64,000 nt of DNA from Benincasa hispida (GCF_009727055.1 NC_052353.1:46250196-46314195), one strand, 5' to 3'. Numbered from the stretch's first letter, positions 1 to 11,468 are shown. Numbers and translations are program-made. Notes: generated from the letters alone by a model not told the origin.

Positions 1-1700
1 TTAAACGAATGCGGCCATTGAATGATTGCGACTACGCGACAACGCATTCTAATGGGATCAACGCAAGGTTGGTGGAATGAATGCATCAACGCATCTACCT
101 CGAGAAAACCCAAAGCTGATGCTGACATTTCACCTACTCCGCCGTTGGAGGCAGAGGTTTAGAAAAGACTGACGCGCCGAACGTCAGACTCAAAGCAGTC
201 CAATTAATCCTGTCAGCGGTCCAAACTCTATAAATAGAAGCTGATGAGCAGAATTCCAAGTCATTCGGAGATTATCCCTCAACCGGGGATTTTTCTCGCG
301 ATTCAGACAAACTACGTGAGAAGATGGCTGAGAGTTCTTCACCTCCTTCATCCATTCCGAGTGACGATCGGAGCCTTCGACTGGAGCTAAATCTTGAGAG
401 AGTCAGCTCCCCCATCCATCCATGGCACCACCGGCAGCTTTGACGCACATCCGCTGGAAGCAAAGTTTTTCTTCCAGCCGGTCATTTATTTTTCCTTTCT
501 TTTTCTATATTGTATTTTATGACATTTTGAATTAAGAAATTAATACAATGTGTTTTTCAATGCATTTTTCTATTCCTTCGACTTCATCTTCATCTTCTTG
601 CTTAGCATCGTTACTTTCATTGCAACACTTAATGGGAGTGCTTGGGTATTGCATACTTAGTCAGGTGGATTAGAAATATGAAGCATGTAGCAACCCACCG
701 AGAGGTGTGCATTGTGCGAGTATGTGAGTAATTTTATTTGATTTGTGTGAAGCTACTGTAACGCCTGACTATGGGCTAACACATTGCTTGTCTATGAGTG
801 AAGTTAGCAACAATCAACTGCCCGAGAGGGTAAGTGGTTGGACGCATTAAGCAAGGTATGCATTGTTCACTAGGGATAGTAACAATCTTAGGTCAGCGAA
901 GTTTATGCGATTGTCTTGTATTATGAATGCTTCATTCGACCATTAGGGATACTACGGAGGGTAGTCCAAGGACAGGATCTGGGCTTGGGAAGGTCAGGTC
1001 AGAATCTAGGCTTGGAAGAGCCAGATTAGACTCATAATACAAGAGGTAGGCGCTTAGGAATGAGCACTATTTGTTATTAACGCATCGTATGCATCCTAGA
1101 GATAGGATACGATTGAATGCGGTCACCTTGCTTTCATGCATTTTGCATCATCGCATAGGACAAGAGTAGAGACTTAGGAATAAGCTCTATGGACACTTTG
1201 CATTCAACACATGCATCCTAGAATTAGGAGCACCGTATTTCCATTGGAAAGTGACTTGCCATGTATGGTTGTAACATGATTGCATGGATTGCATTGACTA
1301 GGGTTGCCCGTGCAATCACTCTTAAGTTTTGCAATGAAAACATCTCTGCATTTTATCTATTTTCCCACACATTTATTTCATGTCAAGGTTTTTCGCATCT
1401 CTACCTTTCATGCTTGTTCTCATTGCATCGTCTGTTAGATAGGAGTAGGAGTAGGATTAACTTAGCAACATCCCCTTTATTCTTTTATTTAACTGCTGCA
1501 TGCACAATCACCGCAAACATATAGTTACAAGTCTCTGTGTTCGACCTCGGATTACCCGAGAAACTTGCGTTCATGTTATACTTGGCGTGAACGCAAGAAA
1601 ACTTGTGGCAGGACGCATGGTCATCGCATACATTCGTTAACGCAATTTTCATTCCAACGCATGACCATCAACGCATATCTTAGAAACATGCATCATATAA
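1..1700 (+). mobile_element. Gypsy-type LTR, plus orientation, cut by window edge
   Basis: No gene is seen here. A TATA-like CTATAAATAG lies at about 228-237. The sequence near 1535-1560 (GTGTTCGACC followed by GGATTACC) matches, in reverse, the conserved end of the complete Gypsy LTR at 8299-10066. The stretch is full of AACGCA/TGCGTT hexamers, a signature shared with that LTR. Orientation is inferred from the TATA-to-end order. The left end lies outside the window and the right end, about 1690-1710, is approximate because it runs into an oppositely oriented LTR. Short open frames here, such as 1261-1524, have no recognisable product. Confidence 0.65.
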
Positions 1701-1704
1701 TGCG

Positions 1705-3300
1705 TCCACAGGATTTGGTTGTCGAGTAAAAAAAATTGACTTCCAATTTTCGCGCATCAGTAAGTCCAGGGTCGAACACAGAGACTACTAAGTAAATATG
1801 CGACAGTCACTTTGATTCTCTTATGGTAGTAAAAACAAATGAAGTGGATGGTGTTTTGATTAATAATTTTTCCTATGCGATGGAGTTGAAAGCAGAGTTG
1901 ATAAAAGCGTAGAGTTACAATGAGTATGCGACGAAGGGGTTGAGAAGGGGTTTAGCTAACATTTCCTAAGATTTTGCACAAGTTATGCGATCATGCTACA
2001 CATAAATAACAACACGTCATCTCTCAATGAAAAATGCCATAACTCCTATTTCTAGGACACATGCGATGAGTATACGATAAAGTCGATAGCACTTATGTCT
2101 AAGCCTCTATTCTTGTCTTGCGATGATGAGTAATGCACACATGAAATAACGTGACCGCATACAATCATACCTATTTCTAGGGTGCATGCGATGTGTAGAT
2201 AGCAATAGAACTTATGTCTAAGTTCTATTTCTTGCTTATGCAGTTCTAATCTGACTCTCTCATGTCTAGATTCTTTCTTTAGACTACTCTCTCAAGTATC
2301 TTTAAGGGGTGAATGACGCATACATAAGACAAGATGATCGCATAAATTGTAAATCTTAAGTCATGCTAGCTAAGTACTTCTCAACCCATTCAGAAGTTTA
2401 GCTACTCAAGCAAAGTATGGAGAGATTGAACATAGAGTGAAATGAGGTTTCCATTTTCTGTAAATAAAGTACTGAATACAAAATAACAAATAGACTTGAG
2501 AGATAAGAAGCTCGGTAAGCAATGTCTTGCTTCCCGTGGCCTTTTACACTATTCTTTTTCAATCCAACTCGGTTCTAGATGTATATTCTTGCTCTCGCAA
2601 GTGTTGGCCCTCTCTCCTTTGTAACGCTTTCTAGCAGTCTCTCGATCTGTCTGGGAATGATCTCTCGGCTTCCTCGCCTCCTTGCTCTTCTCCGTCCTCT
2701 AAGTATAAGTATAAGTATGTACGTGAACGGACTACTAACTCTCTAACTCCTGACTTTGTTAACCCCTTTTACACTGGTGGCCTTTGGTATTTATAAAGCT
2801 CAAGGTGAAGCAGCCTTCCTTTCTAACGATTGCAATGATGGGTGGTATTAATTCTCCTACTCTGATGTGTCGATTAATGGTCACCGAAAGTTGAGTGTAT
2901 TTGCTACAATGTGGCTTTAACGGCTTGTCAACTAAATTTGGATTCGATCGTTATCAGCTTTCCGTCCCATCATGATTTATTGTGTTGTCACCTTGATGTG
3001 CAGTCTTTATGCGACCACCACTTTAAGAAACTTCTCATGATTGCATACGATCGCATGACTTTGCGGTCGCAATCTTCAAGAGCGTTGATGACTAGTTCCT
3101 TTGGATTGTAATTTTGCTTACGCCAACACATTTTTCCTACACAAAATAAGTAAATTAACTGCTTTTATGCGATGGGCGTATGCAATCGCAATTCCTTTCA
3201 GTTTAGCACTTTTGGACTTGATATTTCTTATTTTACCGTCGCATTCTCTCATTGTTTTACTTATTTTAGTTGTAATAAGTTGTATTTCTACCTGTTATCA
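1705..3300 (-). mobile_element. Gypsy-type LTR, minus orientation (probably solo)
   Basis: This is the mirror image of the preceding LTR. The GTCCAGGGTCGAACACAG motif lies near 1763-1782, the TATA-like TATTTATAAAGC (read on the other strand) near 2789-2800, and the end GTTATCA at 3294-3300 corresponds to the GTTATCA end of the complete copy (10060-10066). No gag or pol is attached, so it is either a solo LTR or a fragment. I could not find a convincing five-base target duplication: the five bases after 3300 are ACGAG and no match occurs near 1700. Confidence 0.6.
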
Positions 3301-3456
3301 ACGAGTATGATCCGCTTTGTAAATGTTACAAATGTTGTAAAATGCTACAAATGATCTGATCTTAATCATTCATGTAGATCTGTGAATGAGGATATTCTAT
3401 ACAAAAAGAAGTTTATATAAGATCGAACCATAAATTGTTTAGTCTCATTATAAAAC
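3301..3456 (+). mobile_element. Oldest Copia LTR, fragment 1 of 3
   Basis: This short stretch resembles the inner part of the Copia LTR pieces at 42640-42740 and 54470-54520 (a run with tacaagtgttgtgac-like sequence, then TTCATGTGGAGAC-like sequence), in plus orientation. I read it as the left surviving part of an old LTR that continues at 5299-5586 and again near 37980-39220. The start of that LTR is not in place: the Gypsy LTR ends immediately before it. Confidence 0.45.
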
Positions 3457-5298
3457 TGAAGGATATCAGACATGAAGATTTCCAGAGCAGTGGAAGGATC
3501 GTTCCACATTCCATTCGAAATTGAACATACAAAATCACAGGCTTAAAACGGAAACAAATAGGTCATGCATAAAACGAAATTACAACATGCTTTAGGAGAG
3601 AGTCAAGGGATAAAGTATGCATACCTTTGAAGAAACATTCTTCAAACTCCTTTGAACAATCTACAAGCGTCCACAGCAACGTAACCCTCAAACGCAACAA
3701 CCGGTGCAACACGATCACCAGCACAAACACAACGAACACAATGACCATAAACACAACGAACGACCTCCAGATCCTCGAAATCAACCGAGTTGAGTGAGGA
3801 CACCAACACAATGGCTACCTTGGTATTCTCGGTGTGAAAATTGTCTCTTATACACATCTAGATGTGTATAAGAGACAGGGTTTTCTCGGTGTGAAAATCC
3901 AGGAGTTGTGGGCTCTGTATGGACTTGGTTAGAGGAAGAGACAGGAGGAACAACAATCGTGTAGACGATCAAGCAAGTGGGAGAAGGTATGCTATCTATC
4001 GTATAAACGATATGCTTGATCTTGTAAAAGATGGCAACCTATCATATTGACAATGCCACACGATCGTTTAGCTACGACCAACTGAGTGAACTATCATATA
4101 GTTTATGTCCACGATCATTTAGTCTCTCTACTAGCTATCACTTAGTGAAACACTTTCACTTGATAGCTTTACCGTGAGTTTCTTTCCGAATCAAGTAACT
4201 CTAAATTTGTAGGAAAACATTTTTCCTTTTATCTCACGATTACTATAACATCACCAATAACCTCCCACTTAACTTGAATCCATTGAGCTACCAAGAAGAC
4301 CTTATGGACCTATAGTTGAAGCTCCAACGGTACGTAAATAACTAACTAAACTCTTTAGTCACGGGATTCACCATCTGTTAATTGCCAGACACTCCACTAA
4401 AGACCGACAAATACACTCTCCTCACTACAGATATATTTTGTCGATATCAACCATTCAACAATGCGATAACCCTTCACAAATCACTCGTAAGTACAGTTAC
4501 AATTTACTGTTTTGCCCCTGTAGTTACATCTAACTCCTTAAGTACCACTGATCCCTCTAATGAACATAATCCATAGTCCTACTATTATTGAGTCCTTTCT
4601 TCCAAAAAAAGTTGAGACCACTATGTTCAAGACCCGGAATCAGCCCCTTAAGGGAGCAATCTATCTACTTACCCCTACTTCAGGGAAACAGTGAATTCCA
4701 TCTTGTGTAACTGAGTTCCCAACTCCTCAATAAGACAAATCCCCAAAAAGGGAGGCTTATTTAGTTGGCAATCTGGCCACTCTCACCCATACTAATCAAA
4801 GGACCACCTTCAAAGGCAGAAGTTCCCAAAACACTCAAGATTGAGGTCATGTCACAGATGGTTATGTAGGTGAGATGTAAGTCTCAAGTATCAATGACGT
4901 TATTTAAAGAGACGAATCATCTCGTGGTTCGATCTTATACAAACTCTTTGTATAGGACACCTCCGATCGCTTATCTCCACATGAATGGTTAGGATTAGAC
5001 CATCTGTAGTAGTTCACAACACTTGAAAACCTCTACAAAGCGGACCATATCCGTAGTGTCACCAAGATAAGGTATCCCTCCTATATCCTTATACTTTAGA
5101 TCTTTTAGGTTATTACTTAAGGTAAGATCCATTTGTATATCTCATATACATGCTTAAGTTTACATACAATAATCATGGATCTTTGTTTATTGGACATGAG
5201 TAAATGCAAAATAAAATAACTCTTATTTTATTCATAATAATGTGTACAATATTTACAAACTACGTGACTCCGGGAGAAATAGGACACCAATCCCAAGA
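3457..5298 (-). mobile_element. Copia LTR, minus orientation, solo insertion into the oldest LTR
   Basis: It begins TGAAGGATATCAG at 3457 and ends near ACACCAATCCCAAGA at about 5298. The same beginning and end recur in the copy at 5688-7865. Read on the minus strand it would start TCTTGGGATTGG, a worn TGTTGGGATTGG. It contains several CGATCGTTTAG-type motifs around 4055-4125 and a possible splice donor CAAAG/GTATGC (minus strand) at 3625/3624. An adapter sequence is embedded at 3841-3878. No clean target duplication was found (AAAAC before, AACAT after), so the exact ends are uncertain by a few bases. Confidence 0.6.
3841..3878. other. Nextera (Tn5) mate-pair junction adapter left in the assembly
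   Basis: Two 19-base Tn5 mosaic ends sit back to back as a 38-base inverted repeat. They match the circularisation junction of Nextera mate-pair libraries at all but the first base (T for C at 3841). The flanks repeat each other: TTCTCGGTGTGAAAA occurs just before (3826-3840) and just after the adapter. The related LTR at about 6075-6120 runs straight through this point with no insertion. Open frames crossing it (minus strand, 3642-3857 and 3781-3972) are artefacts. Confidence 0.96.
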
Positions 5299-5586
5299 AA
5301 CATGCCATTCATAATGGAGACTTACATTTCACCAAGATGACCATGGGTAACATTACCTGAATCACGAGTGAGTTGTGAACTCCTGCCTATGAAGACGATC
5401 CTTTGATTTATAAAGGTGAGAATGGCCAGTTCGCCGACTCAAAAAACGTACTATTTTGGGGATTCGTCTAATTGGGGAGTTAGGAACACAGCTACACAAG
5501 AAGAAATTCACTCTTTCCCCAATGTCAGGGCAAGTAGATAAATTGCTCACTTAAGGGCTGACTCCGAGGCTTGAACAATGTGGCTC
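5299..5586 (+). mobile_element. Oldest Copia LTR, fragment 2 of 3
   Basis: This continues the LTR interrupted at 3456. It reads, in plus orientation, through the same landmarks that other LTR copies show on the minus strand (for example the reverse of 7320-7390 and 7240-7260): a region around CCAGTTCGCCGACTC, then a gttaggaacac region and gcttgaacaatgtgg at the end. It stops at 5586, where the 5' LTR of element 1 starts with TGTTGGG. The five bases GGCTC at 5582-5586 would be the left target duplication of element 1, but its partner has been deleted. Confidence 0.5.
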
Positions 5587-5687
5587 TGTTGGGTTTTATA
5601 CCTAAAACTCATAGATAATAAATGTAACTTTTGACTGTTCATTAATAAATTATTATTGATGTTTTTTCAATAAAGCGTTATTGTTTA
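5587..5687 (+). mobile_element. Copia element 1, 5' LTR, part 1
   Basis: It starts TGTTGGGTTTTATACC. It is closely similar to the start of the 3' LTR at 23611-23711, differing at only a handful of positions, so the two are a 5'/3' LTR pair of one element. It is interrupted at 5688 by another LTR. The uninterrupted order is shown at 23696-23720, where GTTTA is followed directly by TATTATG. Confidence 0.8.
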
Positions 5688-7865
5688 TGAAGGAAATCAG
5701 ATTCACGATTCCCATGAACAACGGAAGAAAAATAATTCCAAATCACAATCATGAATGAATATAACATTTATAGTCAAATTCAATACAAACGGTTATATAA
5801 ATAATAAAAAAATTACAGCATGAACAACAAATGAACAAGGAAGAACTCTACGAACATATGTCGCCTCGTCTCCACGCTCCTTGCTCACGAATGCTTGAAC
5901 AACAGCAACCTCGAATGCTCGATCTACACGACTGTAACACGGCACGAACTCTTCGCACTCGTCATCAACGATCGCCTCGGTCATGAACTCCTCAGCAACA
6001 CGAACGGCCTCCACGACACCACCAATGGCCTCCACAGAACCTCGATGGTGTCGAGTTGAGTATGACACCACCAACAAGGCTACCTTGGTATTTTTGGTGT
6101 GAGAATCCAGAGGGTGGGCTCTTTTCGGACTTAGTATGAGGCAGACGGAGGAGGAAACACCGATCGCGTACACGACTGGGCAAGTGGGAGATGGCGGAGA
6201 CCTATCGTATAGGTCGATGCCCAATCGTTTAGATAAAGCTAAGCGATCATCTAGCAAAAGCTATGCGATCGTTTAGCTCATCGCTTAGCTCAATCTGTCG
6301 CCTACAGACACTACAAGATCGTTTACTTAGGACAAGCGATCGTCTAGCAAAACTATGTGATTGTTTAGTAAATATTGCACGATCGTTTAACTCGCCACTG
6401 CACGATCGTTTAGCTCACCTAACCATCATTTAGTAAATTCGTATTTATTTGACGACTCCGTGAGATCCCTTTTTTTTCGTCGAGAGAAATCTTAAAAACT
6501 TTTATCAACCTTTTGTAAAACTTTTTTAAAAAAAAATTGGAAAACCACTTTCCTTTTAAACTCACGGTTACTATAAATCCAATAACCACCCACTCATTTG
6601 GTTATTAAAGAAAAAGAATTAATTATCCAATAATTAATATTATTATAAATATAAATGATAACCAACTTATCAAACTATATTTATAACCTATAATTTTAAT
6701 ATTTCATCTCATGAAACATATAAACCATAGTTCTTTTTCTACTCCATGGTACTTAATGCAAATCTCAATTATATAAATCCTCCACTAAATGTATCTTATA
6801 CATTAAACCGATTATATCATATATAATCAATATACCTCTTGTCAATTTGAACATTTAAAATCAAAACCAAGAACTGATCCTCAACTGAATCCATTGAGCT
6901 ACCAAGGGGACCTCATGGACCTGTAGCTCGAAGCTCCAACGGTACGTGAATAACTAACTAAACTCTTTAGTCACGGGATCCACCATCCGTTGACTACTAG
7001 GCACTCCACTAAAGACCGACAGCTGAACTATCCTCACTATAGATATATTATGTGTCCATCTTAACCAATGAGCAGTATGACAACCCTTTATAGATCGTTC
7101 GTAAGTACAGCTGAACCAATAACCGTTATGCCCCTGTAGTTACATCTATATCCTTAAGTACCATTGATCCCGCTAATGAATATAAGTCATAGTCCTACTA
7201 TGACTGAGTCTTCTCTTCCAAAGAGAAGTTGTGGCCACTATGTTCAAGCCCCGAAATCATCCCTTAAGGGAACAATCTCTCTACTTATCCCTACTTTGGG
7301 AAAGGAGTGAATTCCATCTTGTGGATTGAGTTGGCAATCTGGTCATTCTCACCCATACAAATCAAAGGACCGCCCTCAAAAGCAGGAGTTTCCAAAACAC
7401 TTAGGATTGAGGTCGTGTCACTTATGATCGTTTAGGTGAGATGCAAGTCTCTAGTATCAACGACGTTATATACAGAGTCTAGTCATCTCGTGGTCCAGGT
7501 CTTATACAAACTCTTTGTAAGGACACCCCCGCTTGTACGTCTCCATATGAATGGTTAGGATCTACTATTTGTAGTAGTTTACAACACTTGCAAACTTCTG
7601 TAAAGCGGGCCATATCCGTAGTGTCACCAGGATCAGGTATCCCACCTTAATCCTTATACTACAGAGCTATTTAGGTTATCACTTAAGACATGATCCACTT
7701 GTATATCACATTTACATGCTTAAGTTCACATAAGATAACGAAGGATCTTTGTTTATTGGATATGAGTAAATGCCAGAATTAAATAACACTTATTTTATTC
7801 ATTGAACAATGTGTATCTTTACAAAACAACGAGACTCTGGGAGAATTAGGACACCAATCCCAATA
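5688..7865 (-). mobile_element. Copia LTR, minus orientation, solo insertion into the element 1 5' LTR
   Basis: The boundaries come from comparing the interrupted 5' LTR with the uninterrupted 3' LTR at 23696-23720: removing 5688-7865 restores a contiguous sequence. It begins TGAAGGAAATCAG and ends CACCAATCCCAATA. It belongs to the same family as 3457-5298. Positions 6215-6430 carry about nine CGATCGTTTAG-type motifs. No exact target duplication is visible (GTTTA before, TATTA after). Long minus-strand frames such as 5793-6257 show no known domain. Confidence 0.7.
6215..6435. repeat. Dispersed array of CGATCGTTTAG-type motifs
   Basis: Variants of an 11-base motif recur about every 20-30 bases, for example AATCGTTTAG, GCGATCATCTAGC, GCGATCGTTTAGC, GCGATCGTCTAGC, GTGATTGTTTAGT and twice CACGATCGTTTA. 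The same motif is dense at 4055-4125, 24240-24400 and 35650-35930, all in related LTR or leader sequence. The core CGATCG is palindromic. The spacing is irregular, so this is not a simple tandem repeat. Confidence 0.75.
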
Positions 7866-8298
7866 TATTATGTTAATCATGCCTAAATAACTCTAATCCA
7901 ATAAACTAACATCTTGGGTTGTTGTGTGAGTCTTGAGCTGTATGTGGAGACATACGGGGATCACTGTTCAAGATACAACCTAAAGGGTCTATAGTATAAG
8001 GATAAGGTTGGGTACCTTATCCTGTAACACTATGGATACGACCTACTTTATATTTGATACAAATACAATAATTCAACGTGTTCGTATAGGAGATATGTGA
8101 GTGGAGGTATCCCATGCAATCAGTTTGCATGAGACTGGACCATGAAATAATAATCCCTAACTGTAACACCGTTGACTAGTTAGGTTTCTAGTTCACTAGG
8201 ATGACCTAGGCAACTTAGTCTCAATCTTGAGTGAGTTATGAACTCCTGTTCATGAGGGATTGTCCTTTGATTTGTATGGGTGAGTGTGGCTGGCTCGC
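7866..8298 (+). mobile_element. Copia element 1, 5' LTR, part 2
   Basis: It resumes with TATTATGTTAATCATGCC, identical to 23712 onward in the 3' LTR. It runs to 8298, where the Gypsy element is inserted next to CTCGC. No coding sequence was seen. Over 7866 to about 7980 it aligns with 23712-23816; beyond that the 3' LTR is destroyed by element 2, so there is no partner to compare. Confidence 0.8.
8294..8298. repeat. Target-site duplication, left copy (CTCGC)
   Basis: CTCGC immediately precedes the TG of the left Gypsy LTR. The same five bases follow the CA of the right LTR at 15354-15358. Five bases is the usual duplication length for LTR retrotransposons. Confidence 0.92.
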
Positions 8299-10066
8299 TG
8301 ATGCGGTATATTTTATGAAGTGGAAATATGGATGATATGCGTTGATGGAATTGCGTTGTGCACTCAAGTTTCCCTAGCAAAATTCAGGTGTAAATTCCTC
8401 TGAGTTTCCTGGTAAGTCCAAGGTCGAACACAGGGACTTGTGAAAATAGATTGCGTTGGTAATTTTGATGAAAACTTTGTGGTAACCAGGAAAATAAATA
8501 AAGTGTTTGGTTTGTGGATTGCGTTGATTAAAAAGAAATAAATAAATGCGGCGAATTTGAGAAAAGGAAGTTGCGTTGATAGATGTAATGAGTGTATGAT
8601 GAACGGGTTGAGAAGATCTTTAGCTTGCGTTACTCGGGAATGCATCAGACTATACGATCAGGTTATTACCATGCACAGTAAGACATTTCTAATGTAAATG
8701 CGATGCTCCTAAATTTAGGACGCATGTTTTGAATGCAAAGTGTCCATAGAGCTTATTCCTAAGTCTCTACTCTTGTCGTATGCGATGATGCAAAATGCAT
8801 GAAAGCAAGGTGACCGCATACAATCATATCCTATCTCTAGAATGCATGCTATGCGTTGATAACAAATAGTGCTCATTCCTAAGCGCCTATCTCTTGTATT
8901 ATGCGTTCTAATCTGACTCTTCTGAGCCTAGATTCTGACCTGACCTTCCCAAGTCTAGATCCTCTCCTTAGACTACCCTCCCGAGTATCCCTAATGGACG
9001 AATAAAGCATACATAAACAAGATAATCGCAAAGAATGAAGATTTCATAGTTGTGCTAGCTAAATGCTTCTCAGCCCATTAAACTGATTTAGCTACTCATG
9101 CGTGAATCACAGAGAGTGAACAGATATAGAGAAAGAAATTCCATTCTTATAAATGAGTTGAATACAAAATGCTAATGGAAGTTAAAGGTAGAGAGTCTGG
9201 TAGCAATTCCTTGCTGACCGAGGTTTTTTACATTGAAATCTCTATTCTGATCTAAAGATATTCCCACTTCTGTAGGCGTCAGCCCTCTCTCTGTCTTTGG
9301 AGCTTCCGGCGCTCTCCCAAGCTTACCAGAACGATCTACCAGCACAACTTTCTCCCTCGCGTCCGCATTAAAATGAAAGAAAACTAAAAACAAAGACATG
9401 CGAACTGAACAACTAGTTGTAAAAATGGTGAACCCCTTTTCTGAAGAATGCACTTGGTATTTATAGAGCATCAGTGGTGAAAGGCGGCTTCTCTCTCCCG
9501 GTTATACAGATGGGACAACTTTAATTCCTGATTGACGTGCCGAATAATTATCACCGATAAAGCTGAATGTACTTTGTGACCGTTATCGGCTGTCATCTTA
9601 ATTNGACAACTTTAATTCCTGATTGACGTGCCGAATAATTATCACCGATAAAGCTGAATGTACTTTGTGACCGTTATCGGCTGTCATCTTAATTTGGATT
9701 CGACTGTCATCAGCTTTCTGTCCCATCGCTCTTAATTGGCCTTTCACCCAGATGCGCCTACCATGTTGCACTGACCAGGTTGCGGCGATCCTTCGCGGGC
9801 GAATGTTTGCGAGCACGATCAATGCAAAGCCTTGCGGTGAAGTTGCACTTGACCAATGAATTCCTATGATTGCAATCTTCGCATTGCGTTAACGCATATT
9901 CTGCACAAAAATACAAAAAATCAATAGTTCTAATGCGCTGAACGTATGCGACCGCAATATTATAGAATTTATGCTTAATGGACACAATTTAACATATTTC
10001 ATCAACGCAATCCAACATTGTTTAAGAACTTAGCACTATGATAACGTGCATTTCTGCCCGTTATCA
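8299..10066 (-). repeat. Left (3') LTR of the Gypsy element
   Basis: It runs from TGATGCGGTAT to GTTATCA. A minus-strand TATA box (GCTCTATAAATACC) lies near 9453-9466. Its length is 1768 bases against 1676 for the right LTR. Almost all of the difference is the 91-base artefact at 9604-9694, so the true LTR is about 1677 bases. Confidence 0.92.
9514..9694. other. Assembly joint: single N between two identical 90-base copies
   Basis: Bases 9514-9603 and 9605-9694 appear identical, with one N at 9604. The right LTR of the same element has only one copy (about 14890-14985). Removing one copy and the N makes the two LTRs nearly equal in length. This is an uncollapsed contig overlap, not biology. 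Confidence 0.9.
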
Positions 10067-10080
10067 CACCCCCAAATTTA
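10067..10080 (-). other. Polypurine tract of the Gypsy element
   Basis: On the minus strand AAATTTGGGGGTG directly precedes the TGATAAC start of the 3' LTR. This is the expected priming site for plus-strand DNA synthesis, and it confirms the orientation. Confidence 0.75.
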
Positions 10081-11468
10081 AACAATGCTTGTCCTCAAGC
10101 ATAAGCTAAAGATTCCTTTAGTAAGTCAACCGCAAAGTTCTTTTCCTAGATTTCTCAAGAATACTTCATTCGAATCCTATATACCAGAATTTCCTTAAGT
10201 CTTACTCATGTCTCTTCTTAAAATATTTCTAAGATCTAAGGATTGCAAGTTTAACTTTCAAAATGACTTTACTAAATTCTGAAACATCGCATGATTTATT
10301 TCAAAAAGAAAATTTTCTACCGGGGTGACAAATGATTTTATCCTTGGATAAAAATTTTCTTCATTGATATTTTTTTCTGACTTTGCGCTGATCTGAATGC
10401 CTTGCCTTCGTTTTGGCTTGCCCCCACATGTGTCATGCAGACATCCAACTACGAGCAATGCACTCTTTTTCAAACTAAACTCATACCTATTTGGAAGTGG
10501 AGTTGCGGTCATTTATTTATGCGTTGATCCTGATGACTTACTTTCGTTTTGGCTTGCCCCCACGTGTGTCATGCGGACATCCAACTACAGGTAAGTGTCT
10601 TTCACAACTTAGCTCTTATCAACACTGGTTTCCTATTGCGTTGACAGTGGAGTTATTATTCTCAATTTTAAAAATTTTTTTTTTGAAATAGCAAGGTCGG
10701 AAACAAATACGTCACCCCCAAATTTAAAATGCGGCAATGTCCTCATTGCCAAAAGATTAAAATAAGTCATGCGATGGTCATAGAATGCATTGTAAAGAGA
10801 GTTTGAAAGAAAACTAGCAAACCCCTAACTTCTAAAAATATTTCATGAGGTGACTATCTTAAGATTAAGTTGACTCTAATATATACGAAAGAAATAGAAG
10901 CACATTTTTCATCATTAAAATCATATTTGGCAAAGAAACAAAATATGGTAACTCACTAAATTTATCTATGTCAAATGCTTGTGGTGATTAAAGAGGATGC
11001 GGTGATAAAACTTGTAAAACTAACATGCGATGTGATAGCGCAAAATTTGAAATAAAGATAAGGAAGAGTACACCCCCAAATTTTACGCTGTCGCCCACAT
11101 TGTATTGACGCATCCATCTTTGCGGCGATCTCTCTTCTTTGGGTTGCAGTGCTGGAATAAGATAAGTGCTTCTTCGCGTAACATCTCTGCAATCCAGCGC
11201 CTCGATCGTTGTAAGAAAAACAAAGAGAGGGTCAAATTATTTTAAACAAAATAAAACTTGTTATCGCTTTTTTTTATTTTTTATTTTTATTTTTTAGAAA
11301 TAAAGATAGTGATAGTAAAATAAGGATAGATCAGAATTAAAAAGATAGTAAAAATTTCTAGTAGTGGAGAAGAGTTGAAGAATTGATGTTTCCAAAAACC
11401 AAAACTTGCGTCCCTGATAGGTTGCGATCATTTGATAACGCAGGGACAACTTATTTCGGCTGGTTTGT
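10081..11468 (-). other. Non-coding tail of the Gypsy element (where pol would be)
   Basis: No reverse transcriptase, RNase H or integrase motif is visible in any frame. A direct repeat of about 70 bases (10386-10455 and 10521-10592, spacing 135) contains TTTTGGCTTGCCCCCAC in both copies. Short tracts resembling CACCCCCAAATTT recur near 10066, 10713 and 11072 and are similar to the polypurine tract, which may mark former deletion junctions. Confidence 0.55.
10386..10592. repeat. Direct repeat pair, about 70 bases, spacing 135
   Basis: Copy 1 is about 10386-10455 and copy 2 about 10521-10592. Both run from GCG(C/T)TGATC through TTTTGGCTTGCCCCCAC to GACATCCAACTAC, with a few substitutions. It lies in the non-coding tail of the Gypsy element. 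Confidence 0.75.

Noticed and set aside
3642..3972. Two minus-strand open frames across the adapter
   Set aside because: Both are created by translating adapter sequence; not genes.
5793..6257. 154-residue minus-strand frame in a solo LTR
   Set aside because: It overlaps the CGATCG motif array and LTR sequence; no known domain, and the related LTR at 3457-5298 does not keep the frame.
6215..6435. CRISPR-like array
   Set aside because: Repeats are 11 bases, degenerate, irregularly spaced, with no unique spacers, in a plant LTR.
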